DNA of 43,362 bases from the NCBI GenBank assembly GCA_002382325.1, contig DGAG01000013.1, positions 1 to 43,362 of the forward strand, given 5' to 3'. Of this stretch, positions 1 through 8,331 are shown in pieces; position 1 is the stretch's first letter; every line of letters begins with the position of its first letter. The notes below the pieces were generated by a model, which saw only the letters and a list, made by a program, of their open reading frames with translations, was not told the DNA's origin and searched no databases. The position numbers and the translations under genes were made by a program. The stretch is from Epsilonproteobacteria bacterium UBA4036 (lineage in GTDB: Bacteria; Campylobacterota; Campylobacteria; Campylobacterales; Arcobacteraceae).

Positions 1-1
1 G

Positions 2-394
2 GGTGAAAAATCAACCGATACCATTAAAACTACAGCCATTTCAGCTAATACGACAGGATTAAGTTTAACCACTTTATCAAGTAATGTGGCAACCGCATCA
101 AGCTTTACAAAAGCACAAGCAGCCACTGCACAATCAGCAGTGAACTCAGCTATTACGAGCTTGAATACCATGAGAGCAGACATCGGGTCTACTCAAAACC
201 AAATTGAAAGTGCGGTTAGAAACTTAATGACTCAAGCAACTAACGTTAAAGCAGCTGAATCAATTATTCGAGATGTGGATTATGCATTAGAAAGTGCAAA
301 CTTCAACAAACAAAACATTATTGCACAAGCAGGAACCTATGCCATTTCGCAAGCAAATTCTGCACAGCAAAATGTATTGAGACTTTTACAATAA
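2..394 (+). CDS. Flagellin, C-terminal 130 residues (5' end outside window)
   Basis: This is the 3' part of a flagellin gene, the building block of the extracellular flagellar filament. Its frame is open from base 2, so the gene is cut by the window edge; the GTG at 86 is an internal valine codon, not a start. The residues are the conserved flagellin C-terminal coiled D0/D1 region, rich in Ala, Gln, Asn and Ser, ending in QQNVLRLLQ, which packs into the filament core. A near-identical copy lies inverted at the other end of the window; over 130 residues I see three differences (T11V, an I/V change and an S/A change). The Pse and Maf genes between the two copies most likely glycosylate this protein. 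Which flagellin paralogue this is cannot be told, because the variable region is missing. Confidence 0.95.
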   Translation, partial: GEKSTDTIKTTAISANTTGLSLTTLSSNVATASSFTKAQAATAQSAVNSAITSLNTMRADIGSTQNQIESAVRNLMTQATNVKAAESIIRDVDYALESANFNKQNIIAQAGTYAISQANSAQQNVLRLLQ

Positions 395-486
395 GTCGTT
401 AAAGTAGCAGTTTTACTGCTACGATATACATTTCTGTGAAAACGTTTTAAGATTATTACAATAATCTTTAACTTCATTCTCTTTTG

Positions 487-520
487 AAGCCTAAACCCCA
501 CAAAAGGGTTTAGGCTTTTT
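487..520 (+). terminator. Rho-independent terminator of flagellin
   Basis: A 12-bp stem (487-498 AAGCCTAAACCC with 506-517 GGGTTTAGGCTT), a 7-base loop and a run of five T form a strong intrinsic terminator after the flagellin. recA ends 9 bp away on the opposite strand and may use the same hairpin from the other side, although the T run on that side is poor. Confidence 0.9.
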
Positions 521-528
521 ACTTCAAA

Positions 529-1575
529 TTAATCTTCAGATAACTCAGACTCTTCTGATTCAGGATCATCTTGAATAATCGCATCATTTACTCCTAAAGC
601 TTCAAGAATTTTCTCTTCAATTTCTTTAGCTATATCAGGATTATCTTTTAAAAATACTTTTGAATTTTCTCTTCCTTGTCCTACTTTTTGATCTTTATAA
701 CTAAACCAAGCTCCTGCTTTATCGATAATATCAAGTTTAACACCATAATCAATAAGCTCACCCGTTTTTGAAATTCCTTCTCCAAACATAATATCAAATT
801 CTGCTTGTTTAAAAGGAGGAGCGACTTTGTTTTTTACCACTTTAACTTTAACTCGATTACCAATAGAGTTTTCGCCTTGTTTTAAAGTTGCAATTCGTCG
901 AATATCCAATCTTACAGAAGAGTAAAATTTTAATGCATTTCCACCCGTTGTTGTTTCTGGACTTCCATAACCTGTCATTCCAATTTTCATACGAATTTGA
1001 TTGATAAAAATAACCGTACAATGCATTTTATTTAAAAGCCCTGTGATTTTTCGAAGCGCTTTACTCATAAGTCGTGCTTGAACTCCCACTTGTTGGTCAT
1101 CCATATCCCCATCAATTTCTACTTTGGGAGTTAATGCAGCAACAGAATCCACAACAATCAAATCCACTGCACCACTTCGTATGACCGTTTCTAAGATTTC
1201 TAACGCTTGTTCTCCATAATCGGGTTGCGAGACCAATAGATTATCAATATCCACTCCTAAGTTTTTTGCATAGACAGTATCAAGTGCATGTTCGGCATCA
1301 ATAAACGCACACACCCCTCCTGCTCTTTGCGCTTCTGCGATGGCATGAAGGGTTAAGGTTGTTTTCCCAGAACTCTCAGGTCCATAAATCTCAACCACTC
1401 TTCCTTTTGGAAGTCCTCCTACCCCCAACGCAACATCAAGGCCCAAAGAACCTGTACTAATGGCCTCAAGAGGTTCGATAACTTTATCTCCCAATCGAAT
1501 CAAGGTTCCTTTTCCAAACGCTTTGTCGATTTGCTTAATCGCCAGTTCAAGTGATTTTTTTTGATTTTCATTCAT
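529..1575 (-). CDS. recA: Recombinase RecA
   Basis: RecA forms ATP-dependent filaments on single-stranded DNA and drives homologous recombination and repair in the cytoplasm. The 348-residue length is normal. The sequence has the Walker A motif GPESSGKTT near residues 65-73, the RecA signature around ALKFYSSVRLDIRR, and an acidic C-terminal tail ending ESEESELSED. The ATG start is preceded by AGGA (complement of 1584-1587) at 8-base spacing. It is a single-copy housekeeping gene and gives the best taxonomic signal in the window, resembling Arcobacter-group RecA. It converges on the flagellin at 394. Being next to a long inverted repeat, it is also the enzyme that could recombine that repeat. 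Confidence 0.99.
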   Translation of the reverse strand: MNENQKKSLELAIKQIDKAFGKGTLIRLGDKVIEPLEAISTGSLGLDVALGVGGLPKGRVVEIYGPESSGKTTLTLHAIAEAQRAGGVCAFIDAEHALDTVYAKNLGVDIDNLLVSQPDYGEQALEILETVIRSGAVDLIVVDSVAALTPKVEIDGDMDDQQVGVQARLMSKALRKITGLLNKMHCTVIFINQIRMKIGMTGYGSPETTTGGNALKFYSSVRLDIRRIATLKQGENSIGNRVKVKVVKNKVAPPFKQAEFDIMFGEGISKTGELIDYGVKLDIIDKAGAWFSYKDQKVGQGRENSKVFLKDNPDIAKEIEEKILEALGVNDAIIQDDPESEESELSED

Positions 1576-1609
1576 GTAATTAGTCCTAATGATTTTATTT
1601 TATGTTCGA

Positions 1610-1618
1610 ATTTTAGCA
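1610..1618 (-). promoter_or_regulatory. Extended -10 promoter of recA (predicted)
   Basis: On the minus strand the bases read TGCTAAAAT, an extended -10 box, about 35 bp upstream of the recA ATG. No clear -35 box is visible, which is common in Campylobacterota. Upstream, two copies of the self-complementary hexamer TTGCAA lie in tandem near 1645-1658. I infer a start site near 1603. Confidence 0.5.
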
Positions 1619-1659
1619 GAATTTTTTTGATTGCTTATTTTTATTGCAAATTGCAATAT

Positions 1660-1869
1660 TTATTGTTGTTCTTCTATTTTTTTTTGAATCTCTTCTATTT
1701 TTTCAATGGTTTTAATATGAGCATTGACTCGTTTTTTCATGGTATGCTGTTTAATGTGTTTTGCCAAGATTTTGGTGTATTTTTTATAGTTTCTTGAATC
1801 CACTTCAAAAGATGCAAGTTTTTTCTGTATTTTTAAAATATCGTCAGGAATTGAACTCTTTTTATCCAT
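1660..1869 (-). CDS. Small charged hypothetical protein (69 aa)
   Basis: I do not recognise this protein. It has 69 residues, is rich in Lys, Glu, Ile and Gln, has no membrane segment or signal peptide, and its last third (KTIEKIEEIQKKIEEQQ) looks like an amphipathic, possibly coiled-coil helix. Support that it is real: a good Shine-Dalgarno (AAAGG, about 8 bases before the ATG), the same orientation as recA 84 bp downstream, and a divergent promoter region upstream. An antisense open frame over the same bases (1561-1797) is hydrophobic and low-complexity and is much less likely. Function unknown. Confidence 0.7.
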   Translation of the reverse strand: MDKKSSIPDDILKIQKKLASFEVDSRNYKKYTKILAKHIKQHTMKKRVNAHIKTIEKIEEIQKKIEEQQ

Positions 1870-1980
1870 ATTTTAACCTTTTATAAAAAAATTGATACAG
1901 ATATAGTATCTTAAAAATCATATTTAAACAATATATTTGGTATTATATAAGAAATAAACTTACACAACCAAAGGTCATAA
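1870..1980. promoter_or_regulatory. Divergent promoter region between the small protein and pseB
   Basis: On the plus strand TGGTATTAT (1938-1946) is a good extended -10 for the pse operon, giving a leader of about 28 bases. AAAGG (1970-1974) is the pseB ribosome binding site. On the minus strand TACTAT (complement of 1903-1908) could be the -10 of the small gene; it lies between the arms of an inverted repeat, GATAC (1894-1898) and GTATC (1906-1910), that might be an operator. All are predictions by eye. Confidence 0.5.
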
Positions 1981-2973
1981 ATGTTTGACAAAAAGAATAT
2001 ATTAATCACGGGTGGTACGGGCAGTTTTGGTAAAAAGTTTACGCAACTTTTACTTCAAAAATATCGACCCAATAAAATCATTATTTTCAGTCGAGATGAA
2101 CTCAAACAGTATGAAATGGCACAAGAGTTTAGTGATAAATGTATGCGATATTTTATCGGTGATGTCAGAGATAAAGATCGACTTAAAAAAGCAATGAAAG
2201 ATGTGGATTATGTCATTCATGCAGCTGCCTTAAAGCATGTTCCCATTGCTGAGTATAATCCCATGGAGTGTATTAAAACCAATATTAATGGCGCACAAAA
2301 TGTCATCGATGCAGCTTTAGACAACGGTGTAACTAAAGTCATTGCTTTGTCAACAGATAAAGCGGCTAATCCTGTCAACTTATACGGGGCAACCAAATTA
2401 GCTTCGGACAAACTTTTTGTCGCAGCCAATAATTTAGTTGGAACTTCAAATATCCAATTTTCAGTGGTACGTTATGGCAATGTTATTGGCAGTCGTGGTT
2501 CTGTTATCCCTCATTTTAAAAAGCTCATTGAACGAGGTGACAAAACGCTTCCTATAACCGATGAAAAAATGACTCGATTTCTAATCACACTAGAACAAGG
2601 GGTTAATTTCGTTTTAAAAAACTTTGAAAGAATGCAAGGAGGCGAGATTTTTGTGCCTAAAATTCCTTCCATTAAAATCATTGATTTGGCTTCATTTATG
2701 GCCCCTCATTTAAAACAACAAATTATTGGAATTCGACCGGGTGAAAAACTGCATGAAATTATGTGTCCCGCGGATGATTCTCACTTAACCTATGAGTTCG
2801 ATGATCATTTTGTTATTAGTCCTACAATTACATTCACCACCCGACGAAATTATGATAAAAACTGTTTGGGAGAAACAGGGAAAAAAGTGGTACAAGGCTT
2901 TGAATACAATTCTGGCAACAACGACACATGGCTGGAAAAAGAAGAATTTTTAGAACTCCTTAAAGAGTACTAA
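1981..2973 (+). CDS. pseB: UDP-N-acetylglucosamine 4,6-dehydratase (inverting), PseB
   Basis: PseB catalyses the first step of pseudaminic acid synthesis: UDP-GlcNAc is converted with C5 inversion to UDP-2-acetamido-2,6-dideoxy-L-arabino-hexos-4-ulose. It is a soluble SDR-family enzyme. The sequence shows the NAD(P) motif GGTGSFG (11-17), the STDK segment with D126 and K127, and Y135/K139 of YGATK, as in the FlaA1/PseB family. At 330 residues it is full length. It heads the plus-strand operon, 28-35 bp after a predicted start site, and its stop overlaps the pseC start by one base (TAATG). The five following genes complete the pathway, which makes the assignment firm. Confidence 0.97.
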   Translation: MFDKKNILITGGTGSFGKKFTQLLLQKYRPNKIIIFSRDELKQYEMAQEFSDKCMRYFIGDVRDKDRLKKAMKDVDYVIHAAALKHVPIAEYNPMECIKTNINGAQNVIDAALDNGVTKVIALSTDKAANPVNLYGATKLASDKLFVAANNLVGTSNIQFSVVRYGNVIGSRGSVIPHFKKLIERGDKTLPITDEKMTRFLITLEQGVNFVLKNFERMQGGEIFVPKIPSIKIIDLASFMAPHLKQQIIGIRPGEKLHEIMCPADDSHLTYEFDDHFVISPTITFTTRRNYDKNCLGETGKKVVQGFEYNSGNNDTWLEKEEFLELLKEY

Positions 2974-4100
2974 TGGCTTTTATTCCGTATTCAAAGCAGA
3001 CCATCAGTGATAAAGATATTCAAAGTGTTATTCAAATACTGCAAAGTGATTTTTTAACGACCGGCCCTAAAATCAAAGAGTTTGAAGAAGCCATTGCCGC
3101 TTATTGTGGGGCAACGTATTGTGTCAGTGTTGCCAATGCAACCGCAGGGTTACACTTAATTTCATTAATATTGCTTGAGGAAAATGACAAAGTTTTAACC
3201 ACGCCCAACTCTTTTTTAGCCACTTCCAATGCCATTTTATATGCTAAAGCTAAACCCATATTTATCGATATTGCCCCTGATGGAAATATTGATTTGGATT
3301 TATGTGAAGAAGCATTAAAAAAAGACGCTTCAATAAAAGCCTTGTATGGAGTCCATTTTAGTGGGAATCCATTAAATCAAAAAAAATTGGCTTATTTAAA
3401 ATCAACCTACTCTATTAAAATTGTAGAAGATTGTGCCCACTCGATTGGAGCAAGTTTTGATGGAATCAAAGCAGGAAGCTGCCAAAACAGTGACGCCAGT
3501 GTTTTTTCTTTTCATCCCGTAAAAGGATTAACGACAGGAGAAGGAGGTGCTGTAACAACCAATTGCAAAGACACCTATGAAAAACTTCTCTCTTTACGTT
3601 CTCATGGAATGGTTGCAAAAGCGGATATAGCTCCTTGGATGTATGAAATGACACAATTGGGATTTAACTATCGTTTAACCGATATTTCGTGTGCCTTAGG
3701 ACTTTCTCAACTGAAACGACTCAACAGCTTTTTATATTTAAGACATGCCATTGCCAAGCGATACGATGAAGCATTTTTTAACAGCGAATTTGTTCGTCCC
3801 TTATACCCCTTTACTCATAACAGTGCCTATCATTTGTATGTCGTTAATATTGCCTTTGAAAAACTAACCATTACAAAAAAAGAGTTTGTTCTCCAAATGC
3901 GTGAAAAAAATATTGGTTTACAATACCATTATATCCCCATCAATCAACAACCTTATTACAAAAATTTAGGCTATGGCAATGAAACAATGCCTGTGATGGA
4001 TGCGTATTATGCTCATGCCATTTCACTGCCCATTTATCCCAATCTGACCCAAGAAGAACAAGCGTATGTGCTTAAATGTATGAAAGAATTATTGATATGA
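2973..4100 (+). CDS. pseC: UDP-4-keto-6-deoxy-N-acetylhexosamine aminotransferase, PseC
   Basis: PseC is a PLP-dependent DegT/DnrJ/EryC1/StrS aminotransferase that adds an amino group at C4 of the PseB product, using glutamate, to give UDP-4-amino-4,6-dideoxy-beta-L-AltNAc. Visible features are the EDCAHSIG segment with the PLP-pyridine aspartate (D153) and the internal-aldimine lysine K184 in FHPVKGLTTGEGG. At 375 residues the length is typical. It overlaps pseB by one base and the following pseF by four bases. The immediate PseB/PseF context separates it from the related perosamine-type aminotransferase at 23412-24518. Confidence 0.96.
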   Translation: MAFIPYSKQTISDKDIQSVIQILQSDFLTTGPKIKEFEEAIAAYCGATYCVSVANATAGLHLISLILLEENDKVLTTPNSFLATSNAILYAKAKPIFIDIAPDGNIDLDLCEEALKKDASIKALYGVHFSGNPLNQKKLAYLKSTYSIKIVEDCAHSIGASFDGIKAGSCQNSDASVFSFHPVKGLTTGEGGAVTTNCKDTYEKLLSLRSHGMVAKADIAPWMYEMTQLGFNYRLTDISCALGLSQLKRLNSFLYLRHAIAKRYDEAFFNSEFVRPLYPFTHNSAYHLYVVNIAFEKLTITKKEFVLQMREKNIGLQYHYIPINQQPYYKNLGYGNETMPVMDAYYAHAISLPIYPNLTQEEQAYVLKCMKELLI

Positions 4101-4807
4101 GTAACGCCGTTGCTATAATTCCAGCAAGAGGTGGAAGCAAACGAATTCCAAGGAAAAACATTAAACTGTTTCATGGACAACCCTTAATTGCATACAGCAT
4201 ACAAACGGCTTTACACTCAAAGCTTTTTAAAAAAGTCCTTGTCAGTACAGACGATGAAGAGATTGCTAAAATTGCCAAAGAGTATGGAGCGGATGTTCCC
4301 TTTTTGAGACCCAAAGAGCTCAGTGATGATTTTACAGGCACAGGGGCTGTTATAAGTCATGCGTTAACTTATTTAAAAAGTGTGGGCGAAGACTACGATT
4401 TTGTTTGTACCATTTATGCCACAGCACCCTTTTTACAAGAAAAATATCTTATAGAAGGATTTGAAAAACTTAAAAACTCCAATGCAAGAAGTGCTTTTTC
4501 CTGTACGTCTATGCCTTTCCCAATTCAAAGAACATTTAAAATTACACAAAATGAACGATGTCAAATGTTTTGGCCTGAAAATTTCTCAAAACGAAGTCAA
4601 GATTTAGAAGAAGCGTATCAAGATGCTGGACAGTTTTATTGGACCAATGTACACATAAAATCCAATGATATTATTTTTGGACAAAACTCTATTCCTATTA
4701 TTCTTCCAAGATATTTGGTGCAAGACATTGATACTTTAGAAGACTGGAAAAGAGCTGAAATACTGTACGAAGTATTGCAACACCAAAAACTCAAGGAATC
4801 ATTGTGA
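4097..4807 (+). CDS. pseF: Pseudaminic acid cytidylyltransferase, PseF
   Basis: PseF activates pseudaminic acid with CTP to CMP-Pse, the donor used by flagellin glycosyltransferases. The N-terminus AIIPARGGSKRIPRKNIK is the CTP-binding signature of CMP-nonulosonate synthetases. I chose the ATG at 4097, which overlaps the pseC stop as ATGA and places the signature at the usual distance from the N-terminus (236 residues). An in-frame ATG at 4076 would add seven residues and overlap pseC by 25 bp, which is less likely. The stop overlaps the GTG start of pseI. Confidence 0.96.
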   Translation: MSNAVAIIPARGGSKRIPRKNIKLFHGQPLIAYSIQTALHSKLFKKVLVSTDDEEIAKIAKEYGADVPFLRPKELSDDFTGTGAVISHALTYLKSVGEDYDFVCTIYATAPFLQEKYLIEGFEKLKNSNARSAFSCTSMPFPIQRTFKITQNERCQMFWPENFSKRSQDLEEAYQDAGQFYWTNVHIKSNDIIFGQNSIPIILPRYLVQDIDTLEDWKRAEILYEVLQHQKLKESL

Positions 4808-5844
4808 AAATAGGAAACTTCGATTTAAACAAAGATGGTGTTTTTATTATTGCCGAGCTTTCAGCCAATCATAACGGCAGTTTACAAACTGCCCTTGACA
4901 CCATAAAAGCTGCCAAAGAGTGTGGTGCCAATGCGATAAAACTTCAAACATATCGTGCCGATACACTCACTCTTAATTGCAAAAACAGAGATTTTATGAT
5001 TGAAGGGGGTACACTGTGGGATGGAAAAAGTTTATATGAGCTCTATGAAGAAGCCTATACTCCTTGGGAGTGGCATGAAGAGTTATTTGCCTATGCCAGA
5101 AGCTTAGATTTGGATGTTTTTTCAACGCCTTTTGATAAAAGTGCGGTGGATTTTTTAGAAACATTTAATCCCACGGCGTATAAAATTGCCTCTTTTGAAA
5201 TTACCGATTATGAGCTTGTAGAATATACAGCCAGTAAAGGTAAACCTATTATCATAAGCACAGGCATTGCCACTCTTGAAGAGATTATTGATGTTATTGC
5301 TCTTTGTAAAAACGTAGGCAATGGTCAAATTATTTTACTTAAATGCACGAGTTCCTATCCCGCTGCTTTAGAAGAAGCCAATCTCAACACCATTACCAAT
5401 ATGAAAGAAAAGTTTGGAGTAAATATTGGGTTTTCAGATCATACTTTAGGCATTACAGCACCTATTGTTGCGGTTACTTTAGGCGCTTGTGTCATTGAAA
5501 AACATTTTATTTTGGATAAGAGTATCGGTGGGGCGGATTGTGCATTTTCTTTAGATAAACAAGAGTTTGCTTTGATGGTTCAAGCCGTTCGAGAGACAGA
5601 AAAGCTTTTAGGAGAAATCGATTACAGTTTAAATGAAAAACGAAAAAACCAACGACGATTTTGCCGAAGTATTTATGTTTCTGAAAATATTAAAAAAGGT
5701 GAAATTTTTAGCCTTGAGAATCTTAAATCCGTACGTCCAGGGTACAGTATGCACCCTAAATATCTCAATAAACTTTTAGGACAAAAAGCAAAAAAAGATT
5801 ACCACTTAGGAGACAGAGTTGAAGAATATCCTCATTCGATGTGA
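4804..5844 (+). CDS. pseI: Pseudaminic acid synthase, PseI
   Basis: PseI condenses 2,4-diacetamido-2,4,6-trideoxy-L-altrose with phosphoenolpyruvate to form pseudaminic acid; it belongs to the NeuB family. An N-terminal TIM-barrel region (about residues 1-280, with SANHNGSL, KLQTYRADTL and FSDHTLG) precedes a C-terminal SAF antifreeze-like domain (about 290-346). The VRPGYSMHP segment is of PseI type, whereas NeuB usually has KRP. The start is GTG at 4804, overlapping the pseF stop (GTGA). At 346 residues it is full length. Confidence 0.97.
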   Translation: MKIGNFDLNKDGVFIIAELSANHNGSLQTALDTIKAAKECGANAIKLQTYRADTLTLNCKNRDFMIEGGTLWDGKSLYELYEEAYTPWEWHEELFAYARSLDLDVFSTPFDKSAVDFLETFNPTAYKIASFEITDYELVEYTASKGKPIIISTGIATLEEIIDVIALCKNVGNGQIILLKCTSSYPAALEEANLNTITNMKEKFGVNIGFSDHTLGITAPIVAVTLGACVIEKHFILDKSIGGADCAFSLDKQEFALMVQAVRETEKLLGEIDYSLNEKRKNQRRFCRSIYVSENIKKGEIFSLENLKSVRPGYSMHPKYLNKLLGQKAKKDYHLGDRVEEYPHSM

Positions 5845-6796
5845 CTCTTCTTCACAGCTTGGATTAGGCCATGTAAAACGTTGTTTACTGTTAGCTTTTC
5901 GTTTAAAACAACAAGATAACTCTCTGAATATCAGCTTTGCCACGCAAAATTTATTGGGGAATATCAATTTAGAAATCTTAAAAGCAGGATTTCATATTTA
6001 TACCCTAAAAACCAATCATGCAGAGGAATTAAGCTCGTTAATTTCTGTTTTGCATTTACACCTTTTAATTATTGATTCGTATGAAATCGATCTATTCTTT
6101 GAACAAATATTAAAAGAAAACCACAAAGAATTAAAAATCCTGAGTTTTGATGATACTTTACAACCTCATCATTGTGATATGCTCTTAAACCATGGTATTC
6201 AAGCCAAAAAGAAAGCGTACCGTGCCTTAGTTCCAAAATCTTGTAAACTCTTTTGTGGCAGTCAATACACTCTTTTACGAGACGAATTTTTTAAAGCAAA
6301 TCCGCAAAAACCCATCAAAAACAGTATTGCCATTATTTTAGGAGGCAACGACGTTTTAAACGGCTCTTCAACGATAACAAAACTGCTTTTAAACATTAAT
6401 CCAAATTATAAAATCTCCGTTATTACAAGCGGTGTCAATCCTCATTTGGAAGAACTCAAACAGCTTTCAGTCATTGAACTTTTGGTTGATATTGACAATA
6501 TTGCTGAAACGTTATCCTCTCATGAACTGATTATTTGTGCAAGCGGGGGAACACTGTTTGAAGTGATGGCTTTACATAAAAAGTTTATCAATATTCAAGT
6601 GGCATCCAACCAGCAAAATGTGATTGATTTTTTAAATCAACAACAAATATTAACTACTCTTCACGCTAATACTCTCTGCATTACTTCCTTAAAAGAGAAA
6701 TTGGAGTATATCTTTACCACTGATATTTATCAAAATTTGTCATTAAAATTTTCTCAAACTAAATTGGCAAAAAAGATATTGAAAGCATTAAAATGA
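5819..6796 (+). CDS. pseG: UDP-2,4-diacetamido-2,4,6-trideoxy-beta-L-altropyranose hydrolase, PseG
   Basis: PseG removes UDP from the diacetamido-trideoxy-L-altrose nucleotide, releasing the free sugar used by PseI. It has a GT-B (GT28/MurG-like) fold. The N-terminal RCDSSSQLGLGHVKRC includes the catalytic-type histidine (H18), and ILGGNDVLNGSS and CASGGTLFEVMAL line the nucleotide site. The start is TTG at 5819, inside the end of pseI: no ATG gives the conserved N-terminus, and a strong AGGAG lies 6-7 bases upstream. The 26-bp overlap with pseI implies translational coupling. At 325 residues it is slightly longer than the Campylobacter jejuni enzyme. Its end overlaps pseH as ATGA. Confidence 0.93.
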   Translation: MKNILIRCDSSSQLGLGHVKRCLLLAFRLKQQDNSLNISFATQNLLGNINLEILKAGFHIYTLKTNHAEELSSLISVLHLHLLIIDSYEIDLFFEQILKENHKELKILSFDDTLQPHHCDMLLNHGIQAKKKAYRALVPKSCKLFCGSQYTLLRDEFFKANPQKPIKNSIAIILGGNDVLNGSSTITKLLLNINPNYKISVITSGVNPHLEELKQLSVIELLVDIDNIAETLSSHELIICASGGTLFEVMALHKKFINIQVASNQQNVIDFLNQQQILTTLHANTLCITSLKEKLEYIFTTDIYQNLSLKFSQTKLAKKILKALK

Positions 6797-7332
6797 CCCT
6801 TATATTTAAAAATTATATTCATCTTACACAAGAACACAGTAAAGCCATTTTAGAGTTACGTAACAGTGAATATATTCGAACCCATATGCACAACAGTGAA
6901 ATCATACCACTGGAAAATCACTTACAATGGCTTTCTACTCTTCATAATAATTCCACAAAAGAGTATTTTGCCCTTATAGTAGATGATGTTATTGTAGGGT
7001 CATGCTCTTGGGTAAAAGATGACAAAGAGGTGGTCTCGTGGGGCATCTTTTTTGTACCAACCATTAATCCTATTATCAGTTCTTTAAGTGCCTATTTATT
7101 TATCGACTATTTGTTTGAAAAAAAAGGGTTTCAAAGCCTTGATTCACAAGTCTTAAAAAACAATCCTTTGGCTTTTAAATTTAATCAAAACTTGGGATTT
7201 TCTTTATATGAAGAAAATAATCAGTTCTACTCTTTGTCTTTACATAAAAAAGAGTGGGAAAGCAATACCAACAATCGCTTTATAACCTCACTTAAAAAGT
7301 ATTTGGGTAAAATAAAGTATGAATTTCAATAA
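6793..7332 (+). CDS. pseH: PseH-type GNAT N-acyltransferase
   Basis: PseH normally acetylates the 4-amino group of UDP-4-amino-4,6-dideoxy-L-AltNAc with acetyl-CoA. This 179-residue protein has the GNAT pattern: ILELRNSEYIRTHM, WLSTLHNN, a central beta strand with SWGIFFV, and NPLAFKFNQNLGF near the C-terminus. It completes the Pse set by position. Directly downstream lie an acyl carrier protein, an SDR and an AMP-ligase, so this copy may use an acyl-ACP and add a group other than acetyl, for example 3-hydroxybutyryl, which is known on natural Pse derivatives. That substrate is inference. Confidence 0.9.
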   Translation: MTLIFKNYIHLTQEHSKAILELRNSEYIRTHMHNSEIIPLENHLQWLSTLHNNSTKEYFALIVDDVIVGSCSWVKDDKEVVSWGIFFVPTINPIISSLSAYLFIDYLFEKKGFQSLDSQVLKNNPLAFKFNQNLGFSLYEENNQFYSLSLHKKEWESNTNNRFITSLKKYLGKIKYEFQ

Positions 7333-7342
7333 GGAATCCACT

Positions 7343-7633
7343 ATGGCAAAAACCGTACAAACCATTATCACTGAGTGCTTACAAGAATTAAATGAAGAGC
7401 TTGAAAATCCAAACTTAGAAAAAATTACTCCCCAAACCAAAATCTTTGGTGGAAATGGGGCATTAGACTCTTTGGCATTGGTTTCTTTTATTACCGATAT
7501 TGAAGAGCATATTTCAAATGAATTTAATCAAGAAATTGTATTAGCCGATGAAAAAGCCATGAGTGCAAAAACTTCTCCTTTTAGAAATGTCGAAAGTTTA
7601 ACGGCTTACATTGAAAGTTTGTTGGAAAAGTAA
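7343..7633 (+). CDS. Acyl carrier protein
   Basis: A small acidic carrier protein of 96 residues. The GALDSLALVSF motif holds the serine expected to carry phosphopantetheine. I chose ATG 7343 (MAKTVQ), which follows AAGGA at good spacing; an in-frame ATG at 7319 inside pseH lacks such a site. It is not the housekeeping fatty-acid ACP by context: it sits between pseH and an SDR/AMP-ligase pair, and its motif (GALDSL) resembles dedicated ACPs of sugar or secondary-metabolite clusters. Its likely job is to carry the acyl group made by the next two enzymes and deliver it to a sugar N-acyltransferase. Confidence 0.9.
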   Translation: MAKTVQTIITECLQELNEELENPNLEKITPQTKIFGGNGALDSLALVSFITDIEEHISNEFNQEIVLADEKAMSAKTSPFRNVESLTAYIESLLEK

Positions 7634-8331
7634 TGCAACATATTATTGTCATTACAGGGACCTCTAAAGGGATTGGTGAAGCCTTAAGTTATCACTATTT
7701 AAAACAAAATCATATTGTCATAGGATGCAGTCGAAAACCAAGCAATATTGCCCATGCCAATTATCGACATTTTGAACTTGATGTAAGCGATGAAAAAGCC
7801 GTAGTCTCTATGATACGAGCCGTTAAAAAAGAGTTTGACAAAATCGATGTGCTGATTAACAACGCCGGAATGGCTTCCATGAATCATCTTTTAACCACTT
7901 CTGTTGGAAGTGTTGAGAAACTCTTTAATACCAATTTTTTAGGCACTTTTTTATTTATACGAGAAGTTTCTAAAGTGATGATGAAACAAAAAAAAGGACG
8001 CATTATCAATTTTACCACCATTGCAACTCCACTGAAACTTGAAGGTGAAGCCATTTATGCTGCGAGTAAAGCTGCTGTGGAAAACCTTACTCAAACGGCT
8101 TCTAAAGAGTTAGCCCCTTTTAATATAACGGTTAATGCCATTGGTCCAACACCCATACAAACAGATTTAATCAAAGCTGTACCCAAAGAAAAAATTGAAG
8201 AACTTTTAAATAAACAAACCCTAAAACGCTTTGGAACTTTTGAGGACATCAAAAATGTAATAGACTTTTTTATCGATGAAAAAAGTGATTTTATTACGGG
8301 GCAGACTCTTTATTTGGGTGGAGTCACATGA
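7633..8331 (+). CDS. Short-chain dehydrogenase/reductase, FabG-like
   Basis: A 232-residue classical SDR with the cofactor motif TGTSKGIG near residue 8, NNAG (75-78) and the active-site YAASK. The family includes 3-oxoacyl-ACP reductases, which fits a gene between an ACP and an acyl ligase. One oddity: the catalytic serine, normally 13 residues before the tyrosine, is threonine here (INFTTIATP). Thr may still work, but activity cannot be assumed. It overlaps the ACP stop by one base (TAATG) and the ligase start as ATGA. Expected role is forming or modifying a 3-hydroxyacyl-ACP; the exact substrate is unknown. Confidence 0.85.
   Translation: MQHIIVITGTSKGIGEALSYHYLKQNHIVIGCSRKPSNIAHANYRHFELDVSDEKAVVSMIRAVKKEFDKIDVLINNAGMASMNHLLTTSVGSVEKLFNTNFLGTFLFIREVSKVMMKQKKGRIINFTTIATPLKLEGEAIYAASKAAVENLTQTASKELAPFNITVNAIGPTPIQTDLIKAVPKEKIEELLNKQTLKRFGTFEDIKNVIDFFIDEKSDFITGQTLYLGGVT

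Larger units (their letters stand above)
1..520. repeat. Left arm of flagellin-end inverted repeat
   Basis: Bases 1-380 match the reverse complement of 42983-43362 without gaps, and 451-520 match 42982-42913. Bases 381-450 are extra in this copy. The repeat covers the flagellin 3' end and its terminator. Confidence 0.93.

Noticed and set aside
86..394. GTG at 86 as the start of a complete 102-residue protein
   Set aside because: The frame is open to base 2 and encodes continuous flagellin sequence upstream, so this is an internal valine codon of a truncated gene; the same holds for the mirror copy.
1561..1797. Plus-strand open frame of 78 codons across the recA start and the small gene
   Set aside because: It is Phe/Ile/Tyr-rich, antisense to two better supported genes, and overlaps the recA promoter and ribosome binding site.
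4076..4096. ATG 4076 as the start of pseF
   Set aside because: It makes a 25-bp overlap with pseC and pushes the IPARGGS signature too far from the N-terminus; ATG 4097 gives the usual ATGA overlap.
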